From: Bin34 sp963422415
GTDB lineage: Bacteria > Chloroflexota > Anaerolineae > Caldilineales > Caldilineaceae
Length of the DNA stretch: 64,000 nucleotides
Reading direction: 5' to 3'
Assembly (NCBI GenBank): GCA_963422415.1
Contig: OY729430.1
Span: 1-64,000, forward strand
Positions 15,988-25,000 of this stretch are shown here, piece by piece (the stretch's first letter is position 1; every line of letters starts with the position of its first letter). The translations under genes were made by a program, and so were the position numbers. The notes beneath the pieces are model-generated. The model was not told the DNA's origin, did no database searches, and saw only the letters and a list, made by a program, of their open reading frames with translations.

Positions 15988-17577
15988 ATGACCTTGGAAC
16001 CTGTTCTGATTGCCGGCCAATGGCGCGCCAGCCGCGACCCGGCCGGAGAACTGTATACCGAAAATCCCTCTCTGCAGGAAACGTTGCCGGCGGTCTATCC
16101 GGTGTCCGGTCGGGAGGAAACGCTGGAGGCCATCGCGGCCGGCAAGCGGACCGCACGGCTCATGCGGGACATCACCGCAGGGCAAAGAGCCGACTTCCTG
16201 GCAGCCTACGCGGAACGCATTGCGGTCCACGCCGCGGCCTTGGTGGAGATGGCGCATCAGGAAACCGGCCTGCCCCCGGAACCGCGCCTGAACTCCATTG
16301 AATTGCCGCGCACCGTGGATCAATTGCGGCAAGCCGCCGCGGCGGCCCGAGACGGATCTTGGCGACGGGCCACCATAGACACCGCCAGCAACATCCGATC
16401 CATCCTCAGCCCTCTGGAAGGAGCCGTGGTGGTATTCGGCCCCAACAACTTCCCCTTCGCCTTCAACTCGGTGGCCGGGGGCGACTTCGCGGCGGCCGTG
16501 GCCGCGGGCCATCCTGTCATCGCCAAGGCCAATACTGGGCATCCTGGCACTACTCTCCTGCTGGCCCGCCTGGCGACCGAGACCCTGGCTGAACTGGGGT
16601 TGCCGACGGCCATGGTGCAATTGATCTATCGCACTCCGCGCGACGTAGGGGCCTTGCTGGTTTCTCATCCTGACATCGCGGCCACGGGCTTTACGGGCAG
16701 CAAGCGTGCGGGGCTGACCCTCAAGGCCGCCGCCGATGCAGCCGGAAAACCGATCTATCTGGAGATGTCCAGCGTCAACCCGGTCTTCCTGTTGCCCGGG
16801 GCCCTGCAGGAACGGGGAGTCGATCTGGCCTCCGAGTTCTTCACGTCCTGCGCCATGGGAGCGGGACAGTTCTGCACCAACCCAGGCCTGCTCGTACTGG
16901 TGGATGACGCGGCCGGGCAGGCATTCATGACCCAAGCCTGCAGTCTCTTCCAGTCCGGCGCTCCGCAGACTCTGCTGAGTCCCAGTGGTCCAGGCGATCT
17001 GGCAGACGCCACCCAGACCCTACAGGCTCATGGAGCCGAACTCCTTGTGGGCGGGACCATCGCCAAGGGGCCTGGCTACGCGTTTACGAATACCTTGCTG
17101 ACCGTGACGGGAGACCAGTTCCTAGCCGCCCCGACCGCCCTGCAGACGGAAGCCTTTGGCACTGCAAGTCTGTTGGTAAAGGCCAAGGATGTCACCCAAA
17201 TGGCGGAGATTGCACGCTCCATGGAAGGGAACCTCACCGGATGTCTGTACAGCCATACCGGCGCCGACGACGATGTCGCCTATGACCTGGTGGCCCCGGA
17301 GTTGCGCGCTACTGTGGGCCGCCTCCTGAACGACAAGATGCCCACCGGCGTGGCCGTGGTGCCGGCCATGAATCATGGCGGACCATTTCCAGCCACGGCC
17401 CATCCCGGGTTCACGGCGGTCGGCATTCCCGCCTCCTTGGTCCGTTTTGCGGCACTGCACTGCTATGACGAGGTACGCCAGCATCGACTGCCTGTCGAAC
17501 TGCAGGATCCCAATCCCACCGGAAGCATGTGGCGCCTAATCGATGGAGATTGGACTCAAGCCAACGTGCCGGCCTGA
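15988..17577 (+). CDS. Aldehyde dehydrogenase, alpha-ketoglutaric semialdehyde dehydrogenase type
   Basis: NAD(P)-dependent aldehyde dehydrogenase of 529 residues. Key motifs: VVVFGPNNFPFAFNSVAGGDFAAA (cofactor entry, Asn catalytic), FTGSKRAG, the Glu general base in IYLEMSSVNPVF, and the nucleophile Cys in GAGQFCTNPG. The FGPNNFP and EMSSVNPVF segments are characteristic of the KGSADH subfamily, which converts 2-oxoglutarate semialdehyde to 2-oxoglutarate at the end of non-phosphorylative pentose and hexarate pathways. An IlvD/EDD sugar-acid dehydratase lies at 44322-46040, consistent with such a route, although the intermediate dehydratase is not seen here. Confidence 0.88.
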   Translation: MTLEPVLIAGQWRASRDPAGELYTENPSLQETLPAVYPVSGREETLEAIAAGKRTARLMRDITAGQRADFLAAYAERIAVHAAALVEMAHQETGLPPEPRLNSIELPRTVDQLRQAAAAARDGSWRRATIDTASNIRSILSPLEGAVVVFGPNNFPFAFNSVAGGDFAAAVAAGHPVIAKANTGHPGTTLLLARLATETLAELGLPTAMVQLIYRTPRDVGALLVSHPDIAATGFTGSKRAGLTLKAAADAAGKPIYLEMSSVNPVFLLPGALQERGVDLASEFFTSCAMGAGQFCTNPGLLVLVDDAAGQAFMTQACSLFQSGAPQTLLSPSGPGDLADATQTLQAHGAELLVGGTIAKGPGYAFTNTLLTVTGDQFLAAPTALQTEAFGTASLLVKAKDVTQMAEIARSMEGNLTGCLYSHTGADDDVAYDLVAPELRATVGRLLNDKMPTGVAVVPAMNHGGPFPATAHPGFTAVGIPASLVRFAALHCYDEVRQHRLPVELQDPNPTGSMWRLIDGDWTQANVPA

Positions 17578-17739
17578 AACCCGAAGTCCAAGGAGAGGCC
17601 TGTCCACGTTCCAAGGCCGGCATTGCTCCTCACTCGCGAACTTGTCGCGGGCGCCGCTGTCTCCTTGGTCCTGCTGTGGGACAACGACCAGAAACAGGCT
17701 GCACCGGGGATCTGCGTGGACCCCGGACACGCGGCCATG

Positions 17740-18738
17740 TCAGCTGTTGCGCAACACCGTGTCTATGTGCCGCAGCTCCGCCTCTGCAAAATCGAGATTG
17801 TCCAAGGCCGCCACGTTTTCGACCAGCTGCGCCGGGCGGCTGGCTCCTATCAGGGCCGAGCAAATGACGGGATGCCGAAGAACCCAGGCCAGGGCCATCT
17901 GAGCCAAGGATTGCCCGCGGGTACGGGCAATCCCATGCAATCTCTGCACCGTGCCTATCAGCTCCGGCGTAATGCGATGAGAGGTCAACGTGCCACGGGG
18001 ATCCGCCGCCCGCGATCGTGCGGGGATGCCCTCCAGGTATTTGTCCGTAAGGATGCCTTGGAAAAGCGGAGAAAAGGCAATGCAGCCCACGCCTTCCGCC
18101 TCCAGGACCCCCAGCACTCCCTCTTCCACATCCCGCCGCAGCATATTGTAGGGCGGCTGGTGAATCAGACAGGGCGTACCCAGATCGGACAGGATCCGAG
18201 CGGCTTGGCGGGTTGACTCCGCGTCGTAATTGGAGATACCCGCGTACAGGGCCCGGCCACTGCGCACCGCGGTATCCAGCGCGCCCATGGTCTCCTCCAA
18301 GGGAGTTTCCCTATCCATGCGGTGGCTGTAGAAGATGTCCACGTAGTCCAAGCCCAGGCGCTGGAGACTCTGATCCAGGCTGGCCAACAGATACTTGCGG
18401 GATCCATTGTCTCCATAGGGACCTTCCCACATGCCATAGCCAGCCTTGGTGGAGATGATCAGTTCGTCCCGGTACGGTCTCAAGTCCGTGGCCAGAAGAC
18501 GACCTAGGGTTTCCTCGGCGGATCCGGGGGGTGGGCCGTAGTTGTTGGCCAGATCAAAGTGCGTGATGCCCAAATCGAAGGCAGTGCGGACCAAGACCCG
18601 GGCCTTGTCGTAGCTGTGGCCGTGACTGAAGTTGTTCCAAAGTCCCAGCGAGAGGGCGGGCAGCAGCAAACCGCTGGACCCGCATCGCCGGTAGATCATG
18701 GTGGCATAACGGTCCGCGGCAGGTTGGTAACGGTGCAT
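17740..18738 (-). CDS. Aldo/keto reductase, YghZ / L-glyceraldehyde-3-phosphate reductase type
   Basis: NADPH-dependent TIM-barrel reductase of 332 residues. The N-terminus MHRYQPAADRY followed by RRCGSSGLLLPALSLGLWNNF is very close to the E. coli YghZ/Kv-beta group, which supports the start at 18738. The tetrad is visible: Asp and Tyr in HFDLANNYGPPPGSAEE, Lys in IISTKAGYGM and His in YSHRMD. The specificity motif WEGPYGDNGSRKYLLASLDQ is also typical. It lies 33 bases downstream of a PhyH gene on the same strand, so the two probably share a transcript. Confidence 0.92.
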   Translation of the reverse strand: MHRYQPAADRYATMIYRRCGSSGLLLPALSLGLWNNFSHGHSYDKARVLVRTAFDLGITHFDLANNYGPPPGSAEETLGRLLATDLRPYRDELIISTKAGYGMWEGPYGDNGSRKYLLASLDQSLQRLGLDYVDIFYSHRMDRETPLEETMGALDTAVRSGRALYAGISNYDAESTRQAARILSDLGTPCLIHQPPYNMLRRDVEEGVLGVLEAEGVGCIAFSPLFQGILTDKYLEGIPARSRAADPRGTLTSHRITPELIGTVQRLHGIARTRGQSLAQMALAWVLRHPVICSALIGASRPAQLVENVAALDNLDFAEAELRHIDTVLRNS

Positions 18739-18771
18739 GACAGATATCTCCCAGAAGGAACTGCGCCAAGA

Positions 18772-19614
18772 CTAGAACCTCTTTTGCTTGACCAGTTCCA
18801 GATGCTGCGGCAGATAGGGCACGTCCTTGCGATCCCAAGAGGCCCGTCCCTCCACGGCGTGAATGCCCATGAATTGCCGTTTGTGAGGAGTGTCCGCCCA
18901 AGTGACGATATGGGCGGGAGGCGGTTCGTGACCCCACTTCTTGACCCAGAACGGCTGGTATCCATAAATCACGATGCGGCGATCGCGGACACTGGTGTTG
19001 GCCAGTCCGGAGTGCCAGCAAAGCACGTTCCAGACTACCACGCTGCCTGCCGGGGCCACAATCTTTTTCAGATTGGGCATGTCCTCGAGAAATTCATCTC
19101 GGTATTGCGCACGCGGCGGGCCCTCCGGCAGCGTATGAGTGCCCGGCACCAGCGCGAAACAACCCATGTCCTCGGTCTGGTTGTCCAGGAAGTAGAAGGC
19201 CTTGGCCTTCAGCGTGTGTTCGGGATGCGTCCAGGCCGGCCAATCCCGGTGCCAGGCTGTATGCGCCGCGGTGCCGGCATGGTGGCAGTGACAGACCATT
19301 TCCATTACTTGCACGTCAATGCCGACGATGCGCTTTAACAGGGGCACCAGGCAGGGATTCATGGCCAGCTCCAGCCACAGAGTGTCGTATTGGTGGACAT
19401 TGTCCATGGTATGGGCATTGGGCCCATGCCCATAACCCCCCTTGAGATGGCCGTGGGCGACCATCTTTTTCCACGAGGGCTCCGTCAGGGCTTGAATCCT
19501 TTCGTAGGCGGCGATGGCATTCTGCAGGCCCACGTGTTCCATGGCGTTTTCGATAATGACATAGCCATGTTCAAGGTAATGCTGCAAATCACTCTCGTGG
19601 TAGCCGTCCGTCAT
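18772..19614 (-). CDS. Phytanoyl-CoA dioxygenase (PhyH) family protein
   Basis: Predicted Fe(II)/2-oxoglutarate oxygenase of 280 residues. Iron ligands are HRD (H122, D124) in AWHRDWPAW and H201 in CWHSGLANTSVRDRRIVIYGY; an Arg in the last motif should bind 2-oxoglutarate. I chose MTDGYHESDLQ at 19614, which follows ACGAGGAAAAC, over the longer frame from 19644. First gene of the PhyH-aldo/keto reductase pair and divergent from the mandelate-racemase-like gene. The substrate is unknown. Confidence 0.9.
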   Translation of the reverse strand: MTDGYHESDLQHYLEHGYVIIENAMEHVGLQNAIAAYERIQALTEPSWKKMVAHGHLKGGYGHGPNAHTMDNVHQYDTLWLELAMNPCLVPLLKRIVGIDVQVMEMVCHCHHAGTAAHTAWHRDWPAWTHPEHTLKAKAFYFLDNQTEDMGCFALVPGTHTLPEGPPRAQYRDEFLEDMPNLKKIVAPAGSVVVWNVLCWHSGLANTSVRDRRIVIYGYQPFWVKKWGHEPPPAHIVTWADTPHKRQFMGIHAVEGRASWDRKDVPYLPQHLELVKQKRF

Positions 19615-19748
19615 GTTTTCCTCGTGAGGTGGAAAGATTCTCAACCGGCGCCCAAACCCATGCCAGCCAATTCGCCGAGGGGCCTCGGCGGATCCAGTTC
19701 CATTTCGGCTTGCGGCACAACCTCAGTTTCATACAAGTCGGCAGAACC

Positions 19749-19764
19749 GCCAAATCGATTTGGC
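19749..19764. promoter_or_regulatory. Perfect LacI-family-like operator
   Basis: GCCAAATCGATTTGGC is a perfect 16-base palindrome with a central CG, the shape of LacI/GalR-family operators. It lies just upstream of the rightward -35 and could also touch a leftward promoter (TTGGCG and TATGAA on the minus strand), so one regulator could control both transcripts. No LacI-family gene lies in the window. Confidence 0.5.
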
Positions 19765-19786
19765 CTCGTGGGCCTGCCCATGGCGC

Positions 19787-19815
19787 TTGGGCAGGAGGGC
19801 GACTGTCTGTATAGT
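19787..19815 (+). promoter_or_regulatory. Promoter of the mandelate-racemase-like gene
   Basis: TTGGGC (19787-19792), a 17-base spacer, and TATAGT preceded by TG (19810-19815). The ATG follows 55 bases later at 19870. This is the best -35/-10 pair I found in the window. Confidence 0.5.
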
Positions 19816-19869
19816 AGAACTCAATGTCAGTATAGCAACTCCCCCAGTTCCGACTTATGCGAGATTTCC

Positions 19870-21027
19870 ATGAAAATCCAAGATCTCACTGTCTTTTCCT
19901 TTCCGGTGCCGGAGCCCACCTTCCACAATGGCCAGCTGCAGCTGGACGCCATGGTGACTCAAACCATCACGCGCATTACGGCCGACCATGGCGTAGCCGG
20001 ATATTTTCTGGGAGGCAAGGGACATGGCGACCGGAATGGGCTGTCGTCAGAGGACACCACCCTGCTGCAAGGGCGCATCCGCGATCTGCTGCTGGGCGTC
20101 GATCCCTTTGATCGAGAGGCCATATGGCACTGGCTGTGGGTGGCCAACATCCCGGAGCACATCCTGAGCGTCGTGGACTGCGTCCTTTGGGATTTACAAG
20201 CCCGCTACTTTGAAGTGCCGGTGCACAAACTGCTGGGGGGAGCTCGCAGCCGGATCAGAGCCTACGGCAGCACCTATCCCAACTTGGGACCGCCGGACGT
20301 ATATGCCGCCCATGCCCGGGAATGCCAAGTCAGGGGATACACCCACTACAAGATTCATCCGTATTACTTTTGGAATCCCACCACGGGTCAACCGGATCCA
20401 GGGCGACCCTCCCACACCGACTGGGATATTGAGACATGCCGTCAGGTGCGAGAAGCAGTGGGTCCTGACATGACACTCAGCTTTGATCCCTGGGGTACCT
20501 ACCGTACATACGCGGAAGCGGTGCGGGTAGGCCGTGTTCTGGAGGAACTGGACTTCTACTGGTTCGAACACCCCATGAACGAATACCAAGTCTCCGCATA
20601 CGAGAAGCTGACCCGGGAACTGTCCATCCCCATTCTGTCGCCGGAAATCGCCGCCGGTTCCATCTATACGCGGGCGGACTGGATCAAGCGCGGAGCCACG
20701 GATATGAGTCGCATAGACGTGCTGCGCGGCGGGGTGACCGGCGTAAAGAAGATGATTGCGATTTGCGAGGCATTCGGGGTGCGCTGCGAAGTGCACATGA
20801 GCGGCCACGCGAATCTGGCTATGTTGGGAGCCAGCAGCGAAGACACGTGCGAATACTACGAACGGGGTCTGCTGGCTCCGGGGCTGGACTATGAAACGCC
20901 CCCGCCCTATCTGAATTCAATCTGCGATCCGATGGATGCCAATGGGTTTGTTACGGTGCCCCAGTTGCCGGGACTGGGGTATGACCTGAACTGGGACTAC
21001 TTGCGGGATCACTGCGGGGTGCAGTAG
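19870..21027 (+). CDS. Mandelate racemase / muconate lactonizing enzyme family protein
   Basis: Enolase-superfamily enzyme of 385 residues. The start at 19870 (MKIQDLTVFSFPVPEP) begins the N-terminal capping domain; an open frame extends to 19390 but runs through the PhyH promoter region. Barrel motifs: THYKIHPYYFW (second-strand base), LSFDPWGTYRTYAEA (metal Asp), YWFEHPMNE (metal Glu), ILSPEIAAGS (metal Glu) and a late His in CEVHMSGHANLAMLGA. Such proteins dehydrate or epimerise sugar acids; the exact substrate cannot be read. Divergent from a PhyH-aldo/keto reductase pair. Confidence 0.9.
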   Translation: MKIQDLTVFSFPVPEPTFHNGQLQLDAMVTQTITRITADHGVAGYFLGGKGHGDRNGLSSEDTTLLQGRIRDLLLGVDPFDREAIWHWLWVANIPEHILSVVDCVLWDLQARYFEVPVHKLLGGARSRIRAYGSTYPNLGPPDVYAAHARECQVRGYTHYKIHPYYFWNPTTGQPDPGRPSHTDWDIETCRQVREAVGPDMTLSFDPWGTYRTYAEAVRVGRVLEELDFYWFEHPMNEYQVSAYEKLTRELSIPILSPEIAAGSIYTRADWIKRGATDMSRIDVLRGGVTGVKKMIAICEAFGVRCEVHMSGHANLAMLGASSEDTCEYYERGLLAPGLDYETPPPYLNSICDPMDANGFVTVPQLPGLGYDLNWDYLRDHCGVQ

Positions 21028-21251
21028 CGGGTGCGCTGCTCGTCACTTGGGCCGCAGGCCAAACAGACAGGGGACCTAGGCAGCTCGCCGCACGAGCAAC
21101 ACTGCGGAGGTGGCCGAGACGGTCCTGACGCACAGACAATCAGGGACAAGGGCATCCGACGCTTGATGTCCTTCAAGACAAAACTTGCGGCGAGGGTTGC
21201 CCGCCCATGCACTGCAAACACTCCTGTGCGTATTTGCCGGCATCTTCATTG

Positions 21252-21325
21252 TGGCGATGGGTGGACTCGAACCACCGACCTGGGGATTATGAAGCCCCCG
21301 CTCTAGCCGCCTGAGCTACATCGCC
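21252..21325 (-). tRNA. tRNA with CAT anticodon (elongator Met, or Ile2)
   Basis: On the minus strand a complete cloverleaf can be drawn: acceptor GGCGATG/CATCGCC, D-arm TAGCTCAGGCGGCTAGAGC, anticodon loop TTCATAA, T-arm GGTGGTTCGAGTCCACC and discriminator A. CCA is not encoded. It lacks the GGG/CCC anticodon stem of initiators. CAT can also be tRNA-Ile2 after lysidine modification, which sequence alone does not settle. Confidence 0.93.
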
Positions 21326-21336
21326 GCAATAACGAC

Positions 21337-21360
21337 GCTGCCGACGTTTCAGTCGGCAGC
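21337..21360. promoter_or_regulatory. Perfect hairpin between two tRNA genes
   Basis: GCTGCCGAC (21337-21345), a six-base loop, and GTCGGCAGC (21352-21360), lying in the 44-base spacer between tRNA-fMet and tRNA-Met(CAT). No T-run follows on the minus strand. It may be a processing signal in a shared precursor or a weak terminator. Confidence 0.5.
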
Positions 21361-21366
21361 TGCATA

Positions 21367-21441
<75 letters not shown>

Positions 21442-21531
21442 TCATGAAAGACAACAAGCATTATACAACAAGAATCGGGCAAATGGGATAGCAGGTTCGC
21501 TTTCCGCCGCGAGCCCAAGCTCATCGCCCCG

Positions 21532-21978
21532 CTATGGGGACGTTGTTTCCAGTGCAAGACCTGTCTCGAGGTTGAAGAGAAGCAGCCACTGTCGCCATAT
21601 CGGCAGGGACAGGATGTCCTCGCCTCCACCTGCAGAAGACAGGAATTCCGTTGCATGCGACAGAGAACCATCGGCAATGATGGCCACTACCCGATCCCCG
21701 GAGCGGGCCATGCCCAGCTTCTCGCGGGCCACGGTCTCCTTGTACGCGTCGGTGCGCACGTATTGCAACTGTCTTTCCAACCGCAAACCCAGTTCCTTCA
21801 CGACCTGCAGATTCGTCGTGGCCTGTGAAATCTCCTCGCGCAGCGCCGTATGTTGCAACACCAAATTGACATAGGAAACGACAAAATACAACAGTGTAAC
21901 CACCAGAATCGCGACGAATATCTGATTCCAGACTTGGATGCGCCGCGCCGGGCGCCCGGGAACGACATTCTGGGTCAT
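21532..21978 (-). CDS. FtsB/DivIC-family septum formation protein
   Basis: Bitopic division protein of about 148 residues. A basic N-terminus (RPARRIQVWNQ) is followed by one transmembrane segment (IFVAILVVTLLYFVVSYVNLV, about residues 20-40). Next comes a heptad coiled coil (HTALREEISQATTNLQVVKELGLRLERQL), then the conserved TDAYKETVAREKLGMARSGDRVVAII. That last motif is diagnostic of FtsB/DivIC, which recruits the septal peptidoglycan synthase. The ATG at 21978 (MTQNVVPG) is preferred; a TTG at 22002 is also in frame. It sits between tRNA genes on the same strand, starting 35 bases after the tRNA-Leu. Confidence 0.85.
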   Translation of the reverse strand: MTQNVVPGRPARRIQVWNQIFVAILVVTLLYFVVSYVNLVLQHTALREEISQATTNLQVVKELGLRLERQLQYVRTDAYKETVAREKLGMARSGDRVVAIIADGSLSHATEFLSSAGGGEDILSLPIWRQWLLLFNLETGLALETTSP

Positions 21979-22013
21979 GCCATCGCCTGCAAGCGTATCC
22001 AAGAAGTTGCGGA

Positions 22014-22098
22014 TGCCGCAGGAGGGACTTGAACCCCCATGAGCGTAAGCTCACTACATCCTGAATGTAGCGCGTCTACCAAATTCCGCCACTGCGGC
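22014..22098 (-). tRNA. tRNA-Leu (CAG)
   Basis: An 85-base class II tRNA on the minus strand: acceptor GCCGCAG/CTGCGGC, anticodon loop TTCAGGA, long variable arm with GAGC/GCTC stem, T-arm GGGGGTTCAAGTCCCTC and discriminator A. CCA is not encoded. Confidence 0.96.
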
Positions 22099-22762
22099 AT
22101 GCAATGGGACTCGAATCCTACTGGTCAGGTCTGTCTCTGTCAAGACACGGGGCCGATTCTGTATCGACTTCGATGCGGGTCGCGGGGTGTGGCTTCACGC
22201 ACAACCGCAATATCGTCATCCTGATCCTGGCCTTGGCAAGTTGTGGCGGCCGACGCCATCATCTTTCGGCCTTGCACCTTCTTCCAGACTACACCCTAGG
22301 ACGGAGGCGTTTCAAGCCATGGCGAACGAGAGGAAGACCATCTTGCGGGAGATGGCGCAGGACGATACCGTAAATTTCGAAGAGGGCAAAGGAAACCGCG
22401 CCGGCCTCCAGAGTCATGGAGGACCCCCCATGGCCGCCATGGAGAAGCCGAGACTACGGCACTGGCTCGTGGAGAATTCGGACAAATCGATCCCGTTCAC
22501 GAGGGGTCCAGTGGCATGGCGGCCCTCCATACGCCTGTCAAAAGGCCAGCGCTTCGTTTGGCTGGGAGATTTCCAATCCACCAACGGACCGGAATTGCTT
22601 GTGATCCTGAGACCGCGAGCACAGCCCAAGAGGCCTGCGACGATGTGGACCTGGATCCATCAAATCCGTCGTCATCCACTACCGATCGATCCCCGCAGTC
22701 TTCAGCGCAGCTGGACCGGCCACGGCTAGATACAGGGTCACCCTGCCGCGCAGGGAGTTCAA
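22099..22762. other. Gene-poor interval
   Basis: About 660 bases between tRNA-Leu and the SH3b lipoprotein gene. One plus-strand frame from an ATG at 22319 to 22729 begins MANERKTILREMAQDDTVNF, which is protein-like. It then becomes Arg/Pro-rich, has no recognisable motif and may be chance. No repeat, tRNA or mobile element was seen. Confidence 0.4.
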
Positions 22763-23140
22763 CTACAGGCAGACGGGCAGGGTCAACTCCGCGTAGACCC
22801 ACGCGGTCCTGCCATCTTCTCGTTCAAAGGCAATCCAAGCAAGGTCTTCGGACACATCCGAGACCGTATAGGATTGCCCCAAATGGATCAGGCCGTAGGC
22901 AGGATATTCAAGACCGGGACCGGTACGCATGCGCACACTGAGTTCGTTGACTTGGAAGGAGGACGTACCACCGTACTGACAATTGAGGCCCATGGCAGCC
23001 ATAACCATCACTTTATCGTCGGCTGGTGGCATCAGAAACTTTTCGCTGTCACAACCTGCCATGACGGCCAGCAGCAGCAGTAGCCCGGCAAGCCAGAGGC
23101 GTTTCAGATGGCACCGGCTTGAAAGATCCTTTGAATTCAT
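22763..23140 (-). CDS. SH3b-domain lipoprotein
   Basis: About 125 residues. A signal peptide with lipobox (LLLLLAVMAGCDSEKF) predicts a lipid-anchored extracytoplasmic protein. The mature part carries a bacterial SH3 domain (ELSVRMRTGPGLEYPAYGLI, then LGQSYTVSDVSEDLAWIAF and WVYAELT), a fold that commonly binds peptidoglycan. Cys63-like and C-terminal Cys residues could form a disulfide. Start at MNSKDLSSR (23140); an ATG three codons upstream is also possible. Last gene of a minus-strand run after a family-5 solute-binding protein. Confidence 0.8.
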   Translation of the reverse strand: MNSKDLSSRCHLKRLWLAGLLLLLAVMAGCDSEKFLMPPADDKVMVMAAMGLNCQYGGTSSFQVNELSVRMRTGPGLEYPAYGLIHLGQSYTVSDVSEDLAWIAFEREDGRTAWVYAELTLPVCL

Positions 23141-23235
23141 AGCAAACACACAATACTCCCTGATTGGCTAACGATCATCTCTCCTGATTCATTTTAGACA
23201 ACTTCCGGGCCACGCGCGGAATTCCACGACGGTCT

Positions 23236-24930
23236 TCAATTGGGAAAGGGGGCTTCGCCGGCCGGCATCGGGACACGGGCCGAGAGAATGGCCCAATCCG
23301 CAAAGGAGTCAAACCGCTCCGAGGAATTGTTCAACAAGCCCATTTGTACATGCTTGACCCGTTGATGTACGCCATAGGCATAGACCGGATAGCTGAGCGG
23401 CAGGGCAGGGACGTCGGCCGCGAATATATCCTGAAACTGGTGATAGAGATGACGACGGGCCTCCTGATCCAAGGTGATACGGGCCTGCTCCATCAATTGA
23501 TCCGCGAAGGGATTGGACCAGCCTCCGTAGTTCAGAGCCTGGGAGCTGTGCCAGAAGCGGAAGGGATCCGGATCTCCTTCCAAGTCCAAGATACGAACCA
23601 AGACGGCATGGAAATCCCGGGGCTCCAGGTGTTCCGACACCAGCGTGTCAAAAGGCAACGACACCACTTCCGCGTCAATGTCCATGTCCCGCCAGTAGGA
23701 AACCAAGGCTTCACCGTAGGAAGCGAGCAACTCGTCATCGCTGGTGTGCAGCGTGAGCCGGAAAGGGTTGCCCTCCCGTTCGCGAATGCCATCGCCATCC
23801 CGGTCCCGCCAACCGGAGTCGTCCAACAGGCGCACCGCCTGCAACGGGTCAAAGGGAATCTGGGCCATGTCCGGCTTGTGCGCCCAGTTGTTCACAGGCA
23901 CCGGCGAATGGGCCACCACGCCCCAGCCTTGCGAGCTGTTCGCCAACACCTGGGCCCGGTTCACGCCCTGCACCAAGGCTGCCCGGACCTGCACTTCGGC
24001 CAACGTGGGCAACGTTTCCGACTGGTGGTTGAAAAGCACAATGACCAGGCTGGACTCTTCGCTGAAAAACAACTGCAGTTCCTCCCGGTTGGGCAATACC
24101 GCGAAATTCTGGGCGATGCCGGTGCTGAGACCCTCAATCTCGCCCCTGGCAAAGTCGGAATACAGATCCGCGGTGTGAGGGTAGAAGCGCAATTCCAGAG
24201 CCGAGATAAAGGGCGCCCGCGAGCCACGCGTGACGAAAGGGCGGAGGCGGATGGAATCGCCGTTCCGGTGGGTTACTCGGAAGGGTCCATTGCCTACAAT
24301 GTCGAGGCTTGGGGTACGCGCAAACAGGTCGGCCACGGGGATGCGATCGTAGATGTGGCGCGGCAACAGACCCAAGGTGGTGAGATCCAGAAAAGGAGCG
24401 AAGGGTTGTTCCAATTCGAAAATCAGGGTGTCTGTCCCCACGGCTTCCACCCGGGCCAAGCGCGCCGCGGTCGTCAAAGCCGCCTCGCCCGGAAAATCGG
24501 GATCCTGCAGGAGCTCGAATGTGAACTGGACGTCCTGGGCCGTAAGTCGCGTCCCGTCATGCCAGCGCAAATCAGGCTGCAACGTGAAGGTGTAAGTCTG
24601 GCCAGTCGCGGAAATCCCATAGGATTGAGCCAGATCCAACACCGGCTTTCCATGCTGGTTGAAACGCATCAGGCCCCGGTACAACAGACGACAAAGAGTA
24701 CGGTCTATTTCGTTGTAGTTGCAGATGACAGGATTGACGTACAGGGGAGTCCCTTCCACGCCCTCTCGAAACACACCACCATAGACCGGCAAATTCTGAA
24801 ACGAGACCTCAGGCTCCTCTTGGCCATAGACCCTGATCAGCAGGAGCAGGCCGACCAACACCAAGACGGCAATCCAGCGATTGCTGTCAGCCAAGGGAAA
24901 CGGGCGCGGCAGGGTGTCAGAACGCGCCAT
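23236..24930 (-). CDS. Family-5 extracellular solute-binding protein (peptide/nickel type)
   Basis: A 564-residue OppA/DppA-like protein. An N-terminal hydrophobic segment (WIAVLVLVGLLLLIRVYGQ, about 18-37) acts as a signal anchor; there is no lipobox Cys. Domain motifs: LYRGLMRFNQHGKPVLDLAQS, LRWHDGTRLTAQDVQFTFELL and IRLRPFVTR. No permease or ATPase genes adjoin, so it must work with transporter subunits encoded elsewhere. Neighbours on the same strand are secG upstream and an SH3b lipoprotein downstream. Confidence 0.88.
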   Translation of the reverse strand: MARSDTLPRPFPLADSNRWIAVLVLVGLLLLIRVYGQEEPEVSFQNLPVYGGVFREGVEGTPLYVNPVICNYNEIDRTLCRLLYRGLMRFNQHGKPVLDLAQSYGISATGQTYTFTLQPDLRWHDGTRLTAQDVQFTFELLQDPDFPGEAALTTAARLARVEAVGTDTLIFELEQPFAPFLDLTTLGLLPRHIYDRIPVADLFARTPSLDIVGNGPFRVTHRNGDSIRLRPFVTRGSRAPFISALELRFYPHTADLYSDFARGEIEGLSTGIAQNFAVLPNREELQLFFSEESSLVIVLFNHQSETLPTLAEVQVRAALVQGVNRAQVLANSSQGWGVVAHSPVPVNNWAHKPDMAQIPFDPLQAVRLLDDSGWRDRDGDGIREREGNPFRLTLHTSDDELLASYGEALVSYWRDMDIDAEVVSLPFDTLVSEHLEPRDFHAVLVRILDLEGDPDPFRFWHSSQALNYGGWSNPFADQLMEQARITLDQEARRHLYHQFQDIFAADVPALPLSYPVYAYGVHQRVKHVQMGLLNNSSERFDSFADWAILSARVPMPAGEAPFPN

Positions 24931-25000
24931 CTAGACAATCACAAGAGCCACGGCACCGCCGCTGGGGATGTGCCGAGCGGCACACGGAGCTCAGACGCGG

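Larger units (their letters stand above)
19615..19869. other. Divergent regulatory region between PhyH-AKR operon and enolase-superfamily gene
   Basis: 255 bases with no gene but rich in symmetry: CGCCGAGG-GG-CCTCGGCG (19673-19690), the perfect 16-base palindrome at 19749-19764, CCTGCCC/GGGCAGG (19773-19779 and 19789-19795) and a plausible promoter for the rightward gene. Confidence 0.6.

Noticed and set aside
19390..19869. Longer N-terminus for the mandelate-racemase-like protein
   Set aside because: It runs antisense through the PhyH gene and across the shared promoter region; the capping domain begins at 19870.
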